In this document: positions 52,886 through 63,690 of the stretch, piece after piece
Numbering within the stretch: the first letter of the stretch is position 1
How the letters are laid out: the number at the start of each line of letters is the position of its first letter
From: Volvox africanus
Lineage: Eukaryota > Chlorophyta > Chlorophyceae > Chlamydomonadales > Volvocaceae
NCBI GenBank assembly: GCA_030268105.1
Contig: BSDZ01000016.1
Location: 1,619,501 to 1,683,500 of the forward strand
DNA length: 64,000 nucleotides
Direction of reading: 5' to 3'
Notes under the pieces: generated by a model
Told to the model about the DNA's origin: nothing
The model's database searches: none
What the model saw: only the letters and a program-made list of their open reading frames with translations
Program-made: the position numbers and the translations under genes

Positions 52886-55696
52886 TTGCAAGGCAGATTA
52901 GTTCAATCGCTGCACGGGAATGAATACTTCAACGGATTCACGCCACAATTTTCAGCACGGTTATTATTTTGTCATCGCATAAAAAAACGTCATGCACATT
53001 TTAAGGGGAAGGCTTGGAACCAGGCTCAGAAGAAACTAACTATCCATATATCCCTAAAACAGCCATCTGTTCAATTGGTATCCCCTGAAGTAAGCAGAAT
53101 CAGTATACGAAAGGATCATGATCGTGGTGAGCCATCAAAGCGGAACAGGTCATATGAGCAGGCCGCCATCAACAAAGCCGTCCGCGACAACGTGCCGTAC
53201 AACCTCGACAGCAGCCTGAAGAATCCACGGGTCCTCATTGTGAAGGATATTCAACGTGTGCCGCATCTGCAGCCCATTTGGGATAAGTGCTTTGCTGCTG
53301 GCTTTGCACAAGTGGCTGACTTACAGCCAAGAGTTACGGTCGACTGCTTCAAGAAGAAATGGCAAAAGTACGTACATGTTTATTTTCCTACTGTTATGCT
53401 TCTAGTGATTATCTTGTTTGTGGTCATCATACATGCCATCCATATCATTAGCTTACTTTCAGTGGGGACAGACAACAATAGAATGAAGCATGCACAGTAT
53501 AAAAAGTAAGCACTTTTATTCGGTGCATCCCATGTACTTTGTAGATACGCAACGGATTACAATGCCCAACATGCAAGGTACGAAAAGGTGAAGGCCACCC
53601 AAAAGGAGGAACTTGCCTGCAAGCCAGGTTTGTGAGCTCGTACTGCTACTTGTCATCCATATACTTTTTTACAACATATTTTGATTAGGTTGTTTGAAAA
53701 AAAAATCCTTTCTATGTATTTTGAAAAATGGAATATGGGGTAAACGCGGGCCAAAGATTTGTTTTACGACAAAGGACATGCCATGCCACTTACGCTATGT
53801 ACGGGATTACGAAAACTTTCGACAATGATGTGTATCATGGCATCTGGCGTTGATGTTTGTCTTCACATTATTTTTATGTAGATGAGTTTGAGAAGAAGCC
53901 ATGGAAGAAGCTGTGGAACAAGGAGTCTTGGGCAGCCTGGAGGAGCTTCAAGTACGCTCAGCCAGATAACCCAGATGCGGGTCCCAGTGAGCGCCGCATT
54001 GTGATGGAGGATTTGAATGTGACAGATTGGCAACAGGAGCTTATTAATGCACTTGCGCAGCGGAAGCAGATTGAAAGCAGTAAGACATCCTTTGCCGTAC
54101 CAGCCATTCCAGTGCCGGTTGGAGCTGGTGGAACAGCTCAGCATACACCAGGCCTTGGTGCACTGGAGTTGCCAAAAGGCACTACGGTAAGATGCGATTA
54201 TGCATGTGTTCACTTTAATTATTGCTGCTGCTTCGCCACCATAATAGTACGTACTTCTTAGTATGTTTGCAGAAAGTACATCACAGTTCATGCATAACCT
54301 TTGTTTTTTATTTTAGCTAGTACAACAATAACAATGTTTTCATGCCTTTATTTCCTTGTTTACAAAATGCTTAATTGCTACCAAACCGCAGAAAAGCGGC
54401 CGAAATGACGAGCCGCCAGGAATTCAGGATGGGCGCACTAGCAAACGCCAAAAGTAGCCCGCACATGGTGAAGATGCATTGATGATGGTGCTGGCTACCA
54501 ATTCAGCTCGCATACATCAGAAGGAGGAGATCCAGGCCGCTAGACGCCGACAGGTTAGTCCAAATAATAGTGGTAAAGAGAGTGGTTGATGGGGTGTGCA
54601 AATTTCCAGGCGCGCTTAGCAAGGTTATTGCAGGATGGGTGATGTACATTATGGATTGCATGTACAGGGATGTACAGGTCATTAATGTCCTTTGACCTGT
54701 TTTCTCCTTTTTGCCTTTTATGTAATTGTTCCTATTTTCCTCAAACATACTTCCTTTTCATGTAGGCAAAGAGTCCACAGCCCTCTAAGGCAAGGAACTC
54801 CAGCAGGAATGCTACGAACTCAAGCAAGGCGGCAGCGAAAAAGGTACAGCCCATTAATGAATATTCATCCTGTCTTCCCGTTTCAGTGAGTTGTAATTTT
54901 ATATTTCGTTCTATTCTTTTAATTTGCTGCGTGCTTTGTGGTTTGATGTGGTATACGTCGATTTGTTTTTCTCTTTTTAAATAGAAAATATAAGCTTATA
55001 ATTTCTAAAATCCTATATGTATGTTAACGGTGGCCCTTGAAGGTAACAAACGACAGCAATGTGCGGCCATCCACGAAAGTGAGACGGACAAGCACGGGCA
55101 TCAAAAGAAAGGTACAATATATTGAGGCCCGACATTAATTACTTTTTAATTATATTTGCTATCACTACCTAGTCCCTTCACGTATTTTGGACTAGCAGGT
55201 GCCAGTGGAAGACAAGTCTACGGACGGTGACGACAATAATGACAGTTACAACCACCGGCGAAAGAAGGTAAATTTCCTGAGTTCAGCTTGTTGTCTTAAT
55301 TTCCTGCTTGTATGAATGTAATATTCTAATATGTGTTGTTTCGACTGATAAAGGTCAAGAGTGCTTCGGAAGATGTGCGATGTACATGGGCACGACGTCA
55401 ACGTGGGAGCTCAGGGAATAAGAAGAAACAGGTAACAAAGTGTCCACATACATAGTACCTAGAAGCACTGCCCATCCTAGACATGATTAAAAATATCGTA
55501 ACCGAAAATGATTGCTGGGTCGTGTTGGCTTAATTTACCTTTATATATATGCATGTAAATAAGTATAATTTTCCTTTTCTGAACTTTTCAGGAGTTGTTT
55601 GAGGAGGAGGTGAGCAAGGACGAGAGGAGTGAGGACGAGCAGGATGATGCCACCAGTGCGCGAGTGGACAACGACAACGACGATAGTGAAATATAA
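52886..55696 (+). CDS. Nine-exon gene inside the CACTA element (unknown function)
   Basis: Exons read by eye with GT-AG borders: 52886-53367, 53545-53627, 53882-54186, 54392-54553, 54766-54843, 55043-55111, 55199-55267, 55354-55431, 55592-55696. They give about 476 residues in one phase, with a single in-frame TAG at 54455-54457 in exon 4. The start at 52886 is the first ATG of the open frame and is uncertain. Near residues 115-165, IWDKCFAAGFAQVADLQPRV and DCFKKKWQKY resemble a trihelix or Myb/MADF-like DNA-binding helix set. The C-terminal half is rich in Lys/Arg/Ser, and the last exon is strongly acidic. By analogy with TNPA it might bind the subterminal repeats; that is inference. A TATA-like stretch lies at about 52766. 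Confidence 0.6.
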
Positions 55697-56199
55697 GACT
55701 ATTAGATAGAACTAACATCTATCATGTTTGTTTCTAAGCTTATGTTAGAGCAGGCTGCTAAATGTGCGGTGGCAGATGAAGTTAGGATGTATGTACCTAA
55801 TGATGATTGAAATGATTGGTGCATGGTACAAATGATTATTTAACTCATAAACAAAATTTGATTGGCAGGATTGGATGTGTAGAAATTTGATTGTTTCGTT
55901 GAATTAATGGGTAGTCACTCACCAATGGCTGCTTACCTGGATGCTTTCCGAATAATGAGCTGTAAATTATTGCCTAAAATATCTTCATCTATCAAAACTG
56001 AAATCCTATTGATATTCTTCATAACAGCTACGTACATTATGACAGGATGGTTTCCGTACACACAAAAATAATTCTGCAGCGGGTGGGCAAAACAGCAAAC
56101 AATAACAGGAACGATAACTGAAACAGTAAAGAAATAACCAGAACGACCAAAAGTAGTTGCAGTGAGCAAGAATGCGAGGCTGCCTCATACGCAAAGCGA
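55697..56199. other. 3' flank of the CACTA gene
   Basis: AT-rich, no further exon recognised; presumably 3' UTR and spacer before the right subterminal repeats. Confidence 0.5.
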
Positions 56200-56768
56200 A
56201 AGTGGCGTGAATATTGCTATCGCACGCGTAAGACCTTGCGAAAGCGTGCGCATATGTTAGTTACATGCGTATAAAACTTTTACGCAACCCACAACTGCTA
56301 GCTGTGTATGCATTATTCGCAGCATACACAAGCATGCGTTAATGCGTGTTAATGCGCGTTAGGCGTGTGTATATTGTGCGTTAGAGAACTTTAAGTGCGT
56401 TAACTTCCATGCACGCTATGTATTTTTGCTTGCGTATGGGTCTCTAACGCTTGCGTTGCGTTAGGCCTAACGCACACCTTAGAATCTATGTGGGTGCGTT
56501 TGACATTGCGTAAGTTCGCGTTAGGTTGCGTTAGCTAACGCAAAGTAAACGCAAACATTTTCGTTCCCTCCCAAAAAAGTTTATTTGTGATTGCGTTAGG
56601 TGCATTAGGATTGCGTTAGCGATACACAAACAATAACGCAATGCGTTTGATTTGCGTTAGGCTTTGCGTTAGCTCGCGTTAGTTCGCGTTAAGCTTGCGT
56701 TAGGCTTGTGTTAGGGGTCCCTAACGCGAGCCTAACGCAAGCTAACGCACGAATTCCTTGTTATAGTG
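56200..56768. repeat. Right subterminal repeat array and TIR of the CACTA element
   Basis: Some dozens of TGCGTTAG-related units in both orientations, densest at 56440-56756, ending in ...CGTGCGTTAG-type TIR sequence and CTTGTTATAGTG. Confidence 0.85.
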
Positions 56769-56771
56769 ATA

Positions 56772-56982
56772 GGGGGCGACCTTGAGGCTCAAACAGATTA
56801 CAAAAGCCATCAAAGCCGGCACGGACAGTTCGTGCATCAAAAGAAAAACGTCTCCCTATCACCTGCTCCACTTGGTTTAAAACAGAGGGCAAAAGAGCCC
56901 GTACTGCACGGCACTTTGCTACCATCTGGTCCACAGCAAAGACCCCAGGTGGTGATCCCTCTATACCAGCCTGGGCAAGTTC
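56772..56982 (-). pseudogene. GYP-9 pre-protease region, left part
   Basis: In phase behind the gag TAG (56985-56983): ELAQAGIEGSPPGVFAVDQM, then RALLPSVLNQVEQVIGRRF and a CNLFEP-like end at GRPL, where the CACTA element interrupts. It parallels EGAPPGIAELTRG and KALLPCVLGHIERVIVRRI of the GYP-4/5 lineage. Confidence 0.85.
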
Positions 56983-58362
56983 CTAGTGGTCCTTACCCTT
57001 ATTTTTCTCCGCCCCCAGCATTGGGCAGGAGTCGACCCTATGTTGGTCGGAACCGCAACGGAGGCACATCCCATGTTGTTTACGAAAATGGAACTCCCGT
57101 CTAGTACATTTGAATGTGGTTAGATACTCCGCCAGGTTCTGCTTAGGCCCCTTCTTCTGCACGTGGCCCCCTTTTGGGGCCAAGTGCCTCCCCTGCTGTC
57201 CGCCGCCCCTCTTAGACTTACCGGCGCCCTTAACCTGCCACTGCTGATCCTCGTGCCCGGTGATGCCTGGACGAACGGATGCAGCCCGCGGTTTTTTGGT
57301 CGGGGGCGCCGGGGTCTCCTCGTCAGGGTCGTCGCAGGCCATGTCCTGTACCGACAGCATGTTCATTATGGGACGGGCCAGTTTGTCAGATTCCCGTCGG
57401 GCCAGTAACCTAAGTTCAGCTCCCAGGGAGAACTGAACCAAGTCTGTATATGACTTAAAGGTTTTACCCGACAGGTCAGTTGCACAGTCCCCACTAAGGT
57501 CGGATGAGAGGCCCTGCTGAAACCAAAACACACGCTCACTATCAGACAGGTCCGCAATGGGCGTGACAAGAGCCTCAAAGCGGCTCTGATAGGCAGAGAC
57601 AGTTTCTCCAGGGCGCATGCGGTATTTGTCAGCATTTAATTTCAGGCGTGCCTCAGTGTCAAGTGACTGGACCTGGGGTGCAAAACGGACAAGCAGTGCT
57701 TCTAGCAGTTCCTCAGATGTATAGGAATCCCTTGCGTTAGTCCATTGATCGTGCCATAATCTTGCCGCGCCTTCAAAGGCAGTGGCCAAGAAAAGACGGC
57801 GCGTAGAGTCCTGTTGACCCCCACGGGCTGTGGCAAAGTAGTTCCTAACATTACGGACAAAGGCCCATGTTAGAGGCGCAGCAACTCGTCCTAAATCAGA
57901 AAGCTTAACATCCATAGGGATATTCAGCTTAGGCACTGCGATCGCTATTTTTATCACCTCGTCCTCATGTCCAGTATGAGGAGGCCCAGGTGGCCTTGAA
58001 GAGGTGCCCGCAACAGCAGCACAAGTTGTTGCGGCAGCAGTGGGAGCCATCCCAGGAATATCCACGGCACCAGGTGTCAAATGGTTTGACACTACAGCAG
58101 GGCCATGAACATAAAAAGGGGATGGGGCATAAATAGGTGATGTAGGTGCCTCAGGGGATGCTGTGCCGCCTTGCCTGGGAATAGGTGAAGGCTGGTTCGG
58201 AAGGTCGATACCACCTGCCACAGCAGCATTTGGTGGCTGTGTCAACCTAGAGAGCCATTCCCACCTATTCGCTTGGCTAGCATTAGCAGCAATCCGGCCA
58301 ACAAACTGAAAGGTGTTGGCAGCAAGAGCCGAGACAGCATTCGCTAAGTCCGAGGCTTGCAT
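56983..58362 (-). CDS. gag: GYP-9 Gag (459 aa)
   Basis: Intact frame. The N-terminus is a predicted helix (DLANAVSALAANTFQF), then a Pro-rich stretch. The gag fold lies at about residues 150-300 (AARLWHDQWTNARDSY, EELLEALLVRFAPQV, YQSRFEALVTPIADLSDSER, WFQQGLSSDL). A basic Lys/Gln-rich linker and a canonical zinc knuckle CLRCGSDQHRVDSC (CX2CX4HX4C) end the protein at HGKDH-like residues, TAG. The knuckle differs in spacing from the CX2CX3HX4C of the GYP-4/5/7 lineage. Protease continues in the same frame after TAG GAA CTT GCC. Confidence 0.93.
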   Translation of the reverse strand: MQASDLANAVSALAANTFQFVGRIAANASQANRWEWLSRLTQPPNAAVAGGIDLPNQPSPIPRQGGTASPEAPTSPIYAPSPFYVHGPAVVSNHLTPGAVDIPGMAPTAAATTCAAVAGTSSRPPGPPHTGHEDEVIKIAIAVPKLNIPMDVKLSDLGRVAAPLTWAFVRNVRNYFATARGGQQDSTRRLFLATAFEGAARLWHDQWTNARDSYTSEELLEALLVRFAPQVQSLDTEARLKLNADKYRMRPGETVSAYQSRFEALVTPIADLSDSERVFWFQQGLSSDLSGDCATDLSGKTFKSYTDLVQFSLGAELRLLARRESDKLARPIMNMLSVQDMACDDPDEETPAPPTKKPRAASVRPGITGHEDQQWQVKGAGKSKRGGGQQGRHLAPKGGHVQKKGPKQNLAEYLTTFKCTRREFHFRKQHGMCLRCGSDQHRVDSCPMLGAEKNKGKDH

Positions 58363-59152
58363 ATTGTATGCCTGAAAGCCTAACAGATCGAACTGCGAGT
58401 GACTGTTCTGGCGAAAGGCAAAGCAAAGGCAAGGACCAGGGCCTACCCAACGCTTGGATGCCTTCGATGAACTTCAAAAATTTTGAAGTCCGCGCGTGAA
58501 GTTGATTTGCGATAGATCGGAGTGACTGGGCAGAAGTGCCGCTCCGACGGGTCTGAGGTGTTGACACTGCAGAAGCACTCACGGCGTTTGGAACAAACAC
58601 AATACCTTTCAAGTAATAGAGATATATATGTATTAGTGGAAGCCGAAGTAAATTCACGAAGTTGACTCCTTGTCAGATTCGATGCGAAGGTACTATTGAA
58701 CCCGCAACTACAGGGATTCCTCAGCAAAACTGCAATACAAGTTCTAGATAGAAAGCAGTGTTGCAGGAAGATATTACCTAACAGAGAAGGCAGAATTGTC
58801 TAGGTCGCGAGCCACGTTGACCGCGACTTACTTAGAGATTGACTTTAACAGAAAGCACAGCCGAACTCACAGAGAGCAGGTTCTAAGTGTCACTAGACTA
58901 ATTTCGTGAATATTACAGACCGGTGGTAGCCGCAGCGAAAATGGCGGCGCTCAGCTCCTCAGGCAATGTCTCCATGTCCAGAGGGATGTCGGCAGGAGGA
59001 AGATCATGGTCGATGTCCATTTATAAAAGGGCAGCTTGAGTGGTTTGAGCTCGTTGCACGGTTAGAGTGGCTTGAGCAGTTACCACAGAAAGACTTGAGA
59101 AGGCTTGAACGATTTCAGCGGAAGACTTGACGAGACGTCCCAGGGAGGAACA
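58363..59152 (-). other. GYP-9 5' leader
   Basis: About 790 bases between primer site and gag. Short open frames exist, but none resembles the leucine-rich ORF of GYP-4/5/8. Likely packaging and leader RNA; nothing more specific can be read. Confidence 0.6.
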
Positions 59153-59164
59153 GTCTCGATACCA
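59153..59164 (-). other. GYP-9 primer binding site
   Basis: GTCTCGATACCA in window orientation, the same 12 bases as in the other gypsy lineage, so both use the same tRNA. Confidence 0.85.
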
Positions 59165-59167
59165 GCT

Positions 59168-59582
59168 TGTTGTATATGGTACCCACGAAGGGTGATATCA
59201 AAAGATACCGGTTGTTGTGCCAGAGCCCGATTAAGTAGAGCCGCCGACTAGGTCGTACTTAAGAGACCATAAGGCCTCGAACCGGGCGTGACCTTCAGAA
59301 GTCACCACTACAACCGGAGATTCAGTGAACCAGGAACCAGATGTTCCACCATTTACCATTCAGGCGGTAAATGGCCCATTCCATACAGGTTATGGAGTAA
59401 CTGACAGGTTCGGATGTTTCAGGAAATCGGTTAGTATTGGTCGTCGACAGCCGAGACCAAATCCACAAATCGAATGGGAACATGAAACAGTTAATCTGAT
59501 AATTAAATATATTATATCATAAAATAATAAACAGATAATTATTATACTTAATGAATTACCAAAATGCATTAAGGATACAACA
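59168..59582 (-). repeat. GYP-9 5' LTR (415 bp)
   Basis: TGTTGTATATGGTACCC...GGATACAACA, followed by TSD CACAG. Confidence 0.95.
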
Positions 59583-59587
59583 CACAG

Positions 59588-60078
59588 GCTCTGGGAATTA
59601 AGTTTGGTGGTGGAGCCCATGTTCAGGGCTACTGTGATTCAGATCTGGCGGGAGCTGAGGGCCGTCGATCAACCACAGGCTTTGTATATTTACTAAACGG
59701 AGGAGCCATAACTTGGTCGTTGAAGCTTCAGCCTACCGTGGCTACATCTACAGCAGAGGCCGAGTACATGGCAACTGCAGCGTCTATTAAGGACGCACTG
59801 TGGCTGCGTCACTTGTTGCACGATTTGGGTGTTCGTGTGGGCAAAACCCTCCAATAAAGTGTGATAGCACCGCATGCATTGCGATGCTGGGAAGTCCGAT
59901 GTCCACGGCTCACACAAAGCACCTGGACATCTGCCATCATTTTGCGTGGGAGCGTATTGAGTGGGGTGAAATCCGCATGGTTCATTGCTCCACTGCGGAG
60001 CAGTTGGCGGATGTGTTCACTAAATCCCTACCTAAGGGGAAGTTTAAGTTTTGTGTTGCAGGGATGGGTCTGAGGTAG
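59588..60078 (+). pseudogene. COP-2 RNase H, remainder
   Basis: Resumes the COP-2 frame: ALGIKFGGGAHVQGYCDSDLAG, RRSTTGFVYLLNGGAITW, STAEAEYMATAASIKDALWL, then a frame loss near 59852 (GKTLQ-stop). The other frame continues CDSTACIAML, TKHLDICHHFAWE and AEQLADVFTKSL to a stop at 60076-60078. Typical copia RNase H with Asp, Glu and Asp present; a single small indel disables the C-terminal quarter. Confidence 0.93.
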
Positions 60079-60278
60079 CTTTCCCGATTGACACTACGTG
60101 GGAGGTAGATTCGTTTTACCGCTGTAGATCCACATGGAAGCTTCTATTTTTCTATCGGTCACCAACATTGCGCCTCGTTGTCACAGTTGAGTTTCAATGC
60201 TGTCTTTGTTTGAATTCACAGACGCAATTGTCATATCATATGCTTGCAGTGTGTACGGGAAGTCTGCCCGGGTGGGAG
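60079..60278 (+). other. COP-2 3' untranslated region and polypurine tract
   Basis: About 190 bases without an open frame, ending in the purine-rich GGGTGGGAG (60270-60278) directly before the 3' LTR. Confidence 0.75.
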
Positions 60279-60562
60279 TGTTGTGATATTCGATCAGACT
60301 TCTTCATGTGTTCATTGGTTGAACGCATTGTCAGGAACGTACTGCAGCTGAATTTCAAATGTGAAGGGTCTTATGTACGATCCTTCACCAAGTCTCTACT
60401 TATTCCCCGAAGCTGACTTGCTTCTTTAGCTGTTTGTAACGATCTATTGCTTGCCCGGACTTTGGAGTGTCCTTGTGGCTGGAGGCATAGTGGCAGCTCG
60501 CTTGTCCAGCTTGTGCTGAACTGGACCTTATCTCAACTGTTGCGACGACAGTTTTCACAACA
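60279..60562 (+). repeat. COP-2 3' LTR (284 bp)
   Basis: TGTTGTGATATTCGATC...CACAACA, followed by TSD CACTC (60563-60567). Confidence 0.95.
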
Positions 60563-60967
60563 CACTCGTCATACCAGTCTTTCGCCGCGCCCAATAGGGT
60601 GTTGCCGACAAAGAGGCATTTAATACCATCATTTCCACCACCATGGACCGCCTGCAGGTACTTGTTAGTATCACGCACATATGCACGAGTTGCGTCAGCG
60701 ATAATATGTCCGGGGCTCTTAGGCTTCTCATCAAACACGATATGAAGCTTAGGTACAGGGATTGTGAGTTTCATCACCTCAGGAATACTGGCGTGGTCCT
60801 GTATTTGAGGCGACAGCAGACCCCGTTGATCCGCAGCTCCATCCATAGTTGTAGTGGCTGCTGAGCATGGCGCCATAAGATGGGCAGGGGTCTGGAACAT
60901 AAGAGGATCTTGAGTAGCACAGGTGCCAACGGTCTCAGGACCTCTATCAGACATTTTAGGAGCAGCG
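60563..60967 (-). pseudogene. GYP-7 gag, N-terminal part
   Basis: Minus frame reads SDRGPETVGTCATQDPLMFQ, then MKLTIPVPKLHIVFDEKPKS, ATRAYVRDTNKYLQAVHGG and GAAKDWYDE, which joins exactly to WTTARSD... at 43197 once COP-2 and one CACTC are removed. GYP-10's LTR begins at 60968, so the gag start and 5' LTR of GYP-7 lie outside the window. Confidence 0.9.
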
Positions 60968-61773
60968 TGTTGTATCCTTCCTTCCTCAATCATGTATTAG
61001 CTCTGCACGTCTAGGTGTTAGCTGCGTGCGTACCAATCTTACGAACAGCAAGGCAAGCCAATGCGAATAGTAGACAGCGGAAGACTCAATAGCAAGGAAA
61101 GATTCAACTTACAATGTTCTTCAGTTACAGAATTACAGTCTGCCGTCAGACCCCGTGGGCAATTTTCATCACTCGGCTGCAGATGGAATGCTAGAATAGC
61201 TCAGGCCGAATGTAAATGATTATATCGTATGTATGCGTATCAAATAGAGTTAAGTACTCGAATACTTGGTCCAAAGTTAGCGTTGCGGTCTCTAGGCGGC
61301 CGTCCTCGCACCTATCACGTCGTGATACCGATGTGCAGTACAGGTCTCACTGGATTACGATCTCAAGTGTGAGTACCTTGGTAAGACTGCTCTAAACATC
61401 GTGTCATTCGTGATATTATTGAATGCAACGCATGCAATATGCAAAGGTCCGAATATCGATATTCGGTTGCCGACCCAACCATCGCGATCGTCGCATTCTT
61501 GCATACGCGTATGGTTTATGACACAGATGAGGTAATACTATTCAAAGTATTATTACGTGATATAACATGCCAATGGGTAGATCGCGCATTAATTATCAGC
61601 CTCGAGTCAAACATGTTGACCGACAGCGTGATGTCGTGAATGATGATGCGACAGGCCTGATTAGCTAGATATACTCGAGTATATCATGCTAATATAATTG
61701 TAATATGCTTCATGATATCTGAATGCATTGCGGCCTTCGTAATTGTAAACGGTGATTGGACCCGCGTACAACA
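60968..61773 (-). repeat. GYP-10 3' LTR (806 bp)
   Basis: TGTTGTATCCTTCC...CGCGTACAACA, next to a polypyrimidine run (CCCCCCTCCC). A diverged relative of the GYP-1/4 LTRs with the same hairpin order: 61449-61466 perfect palindrome CCGAATATCGATATTCGG, 61533-61552 (TAATACT/AGTATTA), and 61668-61685 perfect palindrome GATATACTCGAGTATATC. CAGCG (60963-60967) would be its TSD, but the other end is outside the window. Confidence 0.88.
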
Positions 61774-61832
61774 ACTATCCCCCCTCCCGTATGCAGCGTC
61801 CTCGCTGCATCGAACAGCATCGACTGCAAGGA

Positions 61833-63460
61833 TTATTGGGTTTGCATGGCGCGTAGACGAGCTTCCTCCAACAGGGGCTTCATTTCCGGCGAGAATTTAC
61901 GCATCGGCTCCCACGAATTATGCTCGCTAGAATAGCCAGTCCACTTGACCAGATATTCATGCACCTTCCGCTTTCGTTGTTGTCGACCAATGCGACGAAC
62001 CCGATAATCCAGTATGCTTTCCACATCATACACCTTTGCTTGCCTGTGATCCAGGTCTCGGGACCGGGGTCCATTACTGCAGGGGCATTGGTGTCGTTCG
62101 TAACGGGTGCTGTGCCGCGATAAGGGCGAATTAAAGAAATATGAAATGTGGGATGGATATTCATCTCAGAAGGTAGGGATAGCTCCACGGCTACATTCCC
62201 TACCATGCGAACAACGGGATATGGACCGATCCAACGAGGTAACAACTTACAGGAACTGTCGGCGAGCGAACGCAAGTTCTTAGTGCTCAGTAATACCATT
62301 TGTCCCACCGAAAATGTTACGTCTCGTTTAGATTTATTATAATAGTCCGTCATCCGTTGTTGTGCCGCGTCCAGGCATGCCTTCGCGTCTGTCATGCGGG
62401 ATAGGAACGACTTGGCAAAGGTTTGAGCCGCAGGGATATTTATCTCCAATTCTCGCCACACGGGTAGCGCAGGATGAAATCCATAATTCAGAAAGAAAGG
62501 GCTTTGACCTGTAGAGCGGTTAACAGCGTTGTTAAGCGTGAATTCTGCCGAAGTCAGAAACGTATCCCAAACAAAGGGTGTGCGTCCCGCGAAATTCCTC
62601 AACATGTCGCCCAGTGTGCGATTTATGCGTTCAGTTTGCCCATTGGATTGTGGATGATATGCTGTGCTCAAATGAACGCGCATACCGACGAGTTGACATA
62701 GTGCTTCCCAAAACTTAGACGTGAATTGACCGCCGCGATCAGAGATCACATTTTTAGGAACACCATGTAATCGGACCACATTATCAAAAAATAATCGTGC
62801 TGTTTGCTCAGCGGTGCAAGACGAGGTGCAGGGGGCTAAATGAACCATCTTGGTCAAACGATCGACCATTACGAACACCGAGTCGTATCCCCCCTCAGTT
62901 TTGGGCAGCGTGACTACGAAGTCCATACAAACACTTTCCCAAGGGACATCTGGTATAGGTAAAGGTTGTAATAAACCCTGGCCCTTACCGGATAGTGCTT
63001 TGTTGCGCTGGCATAAACTGCACCTTTGCACAATGTTTTCCGCATCCTTCACCATGCGCGGCCACCAGAACGAGTGTCGTACCAGCTCTGCCAATTGCGT
63101 GCTGCCAGGATGTCCTGCCAACGGGTCCTCGTGGAACCAAGAGAGAATATCGTAGCGCAAAGCGTCGTCGTTCAGCACGACGATTTGTGTTGTCAAGCCG
63201 TCCGTCCGCAACCAAAGGTCCTTTTGCTTGCGTAGATGTTCCACATTGTTGGGCGAAGCGAACCATGGATCTACTTCATACGCCACCTTGAGTCGTTCTG
63301 CAAGGTCTGATGCTATAGGCACCTCCTGGCTGCGTGAACGTGTAATCGGCGCTGCTAGAATTGCAGCGTGTAACGATGGATGTCGACTGAGGGTGTCAGC
63401 GATACTCATTTTGCCGGCGATGTATTCCCATGTACAGTCGAAACGAGATAGATATTCCAT
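61833..63460 (-). pseudogene. GYP-10 integrase-chromodomain, frameshifted
   Basis: Frame 63460-61880: late RNase H, HHCC region (CSLCQRNKALSGKGQG), and DD-E core with MDFVVTLPKTEGGYD, NVISDRGGQF and SNGQTERINRTLGDML all present. A one-base loss near 62036 (TGKQ|R) shifts the frame before the chromodomain, which continues in frame 62033-61833: YDVESILDYRVRRIGRQQ, YLVKWTGYSSEHNSWEPMRKF. A TGA for CGA at the start (LNR-stop-QTRWMEYL, about 63473) separates it from RNase H. Confidence 0.92.
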
Positions 63461-63472
63461 CCACCTGGTTTG

Positions 63473-63690
63473 TCATCGGTTGAGCGTGGGGACACTTTGT
63501 AAAAATGTCAGCGGTTTGTGGTCGGTCTTCAGTGCAAAAGGACGGCCTTCGAGGTAACAACACCATTCCTTTAGAGCATGAAGAACCGCCAACAGCTCCT
63601 GCTCTCCGGTAGTGTATCGGGTCTCCACACCTGAGAATTTCTTACTCGTGAAGGCGATCGGTCGTCCTTCCTGCAACAATACAGCGGAAC
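63473..63690 (-). pseudogene. GYP-10 RNase H fragment
   Basis: Reads [44 protein letters not shown] and TDHKPLTFLQSVP. The N-terminal Asp segment (SDAS) is missing because the sequence switches at about 63688 to another element part. Confidence 0.88.

Larger units (their letters stand above)
51882..56768. mobile_element. CACTA-like (En/Spm type) DNA transposon, 4887 bp
   Basis: Terminal inverted repeats start CACTATAACAAG, then AGATTCGTGCGTTAG on the left and GAATTCGTGCGTTAG on the right (reverse complement). A 3-bp TSD, ATA, lies at 51879-51881 and 56769-56771. Excising the element restores the GYP-9 frame (GRPL-SSANLGGH). Dense subterminal copies of TGCGTTAG and its reverse lie at both ends. 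CACTA ends, 3-bp TSD and subterminal repeats together define the CACTA superfamily. Inside is one multi-exon gene; I see no TNPD/Tnp2-like transposase, so it is probably non-autonomous. Confidence 0.85.
47480..59582 (-). mobile_element. GYP-9: Ty3/gypsy element of a second lineage, TSD CACAG
   Basis: Flanked by CACAG at 47475-47479 and 59583-59587. LTRs of 422 and 415 bp, much shorter than those of the GYP-4/8 group and unlike them except for the ends. Minus-strand order: LTR, primer site, gag, TAG, protease, RT, RNase H, integrase, chromodomain, LTR. The CACTA-like element sits inside its pre-protease region. LTRs differ by six substitutions and one 7-bp indel (about 1.4 percent), so it is younger than its host COP-2. 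Confidence 0.95.

Noticed and set aside
55933..56194. Minus-strand hydrophobic frames near the right end of the CACTA element
   Set aside because: Short, overlapping in two frames, no family match, and in an AT-rich 3' flank.
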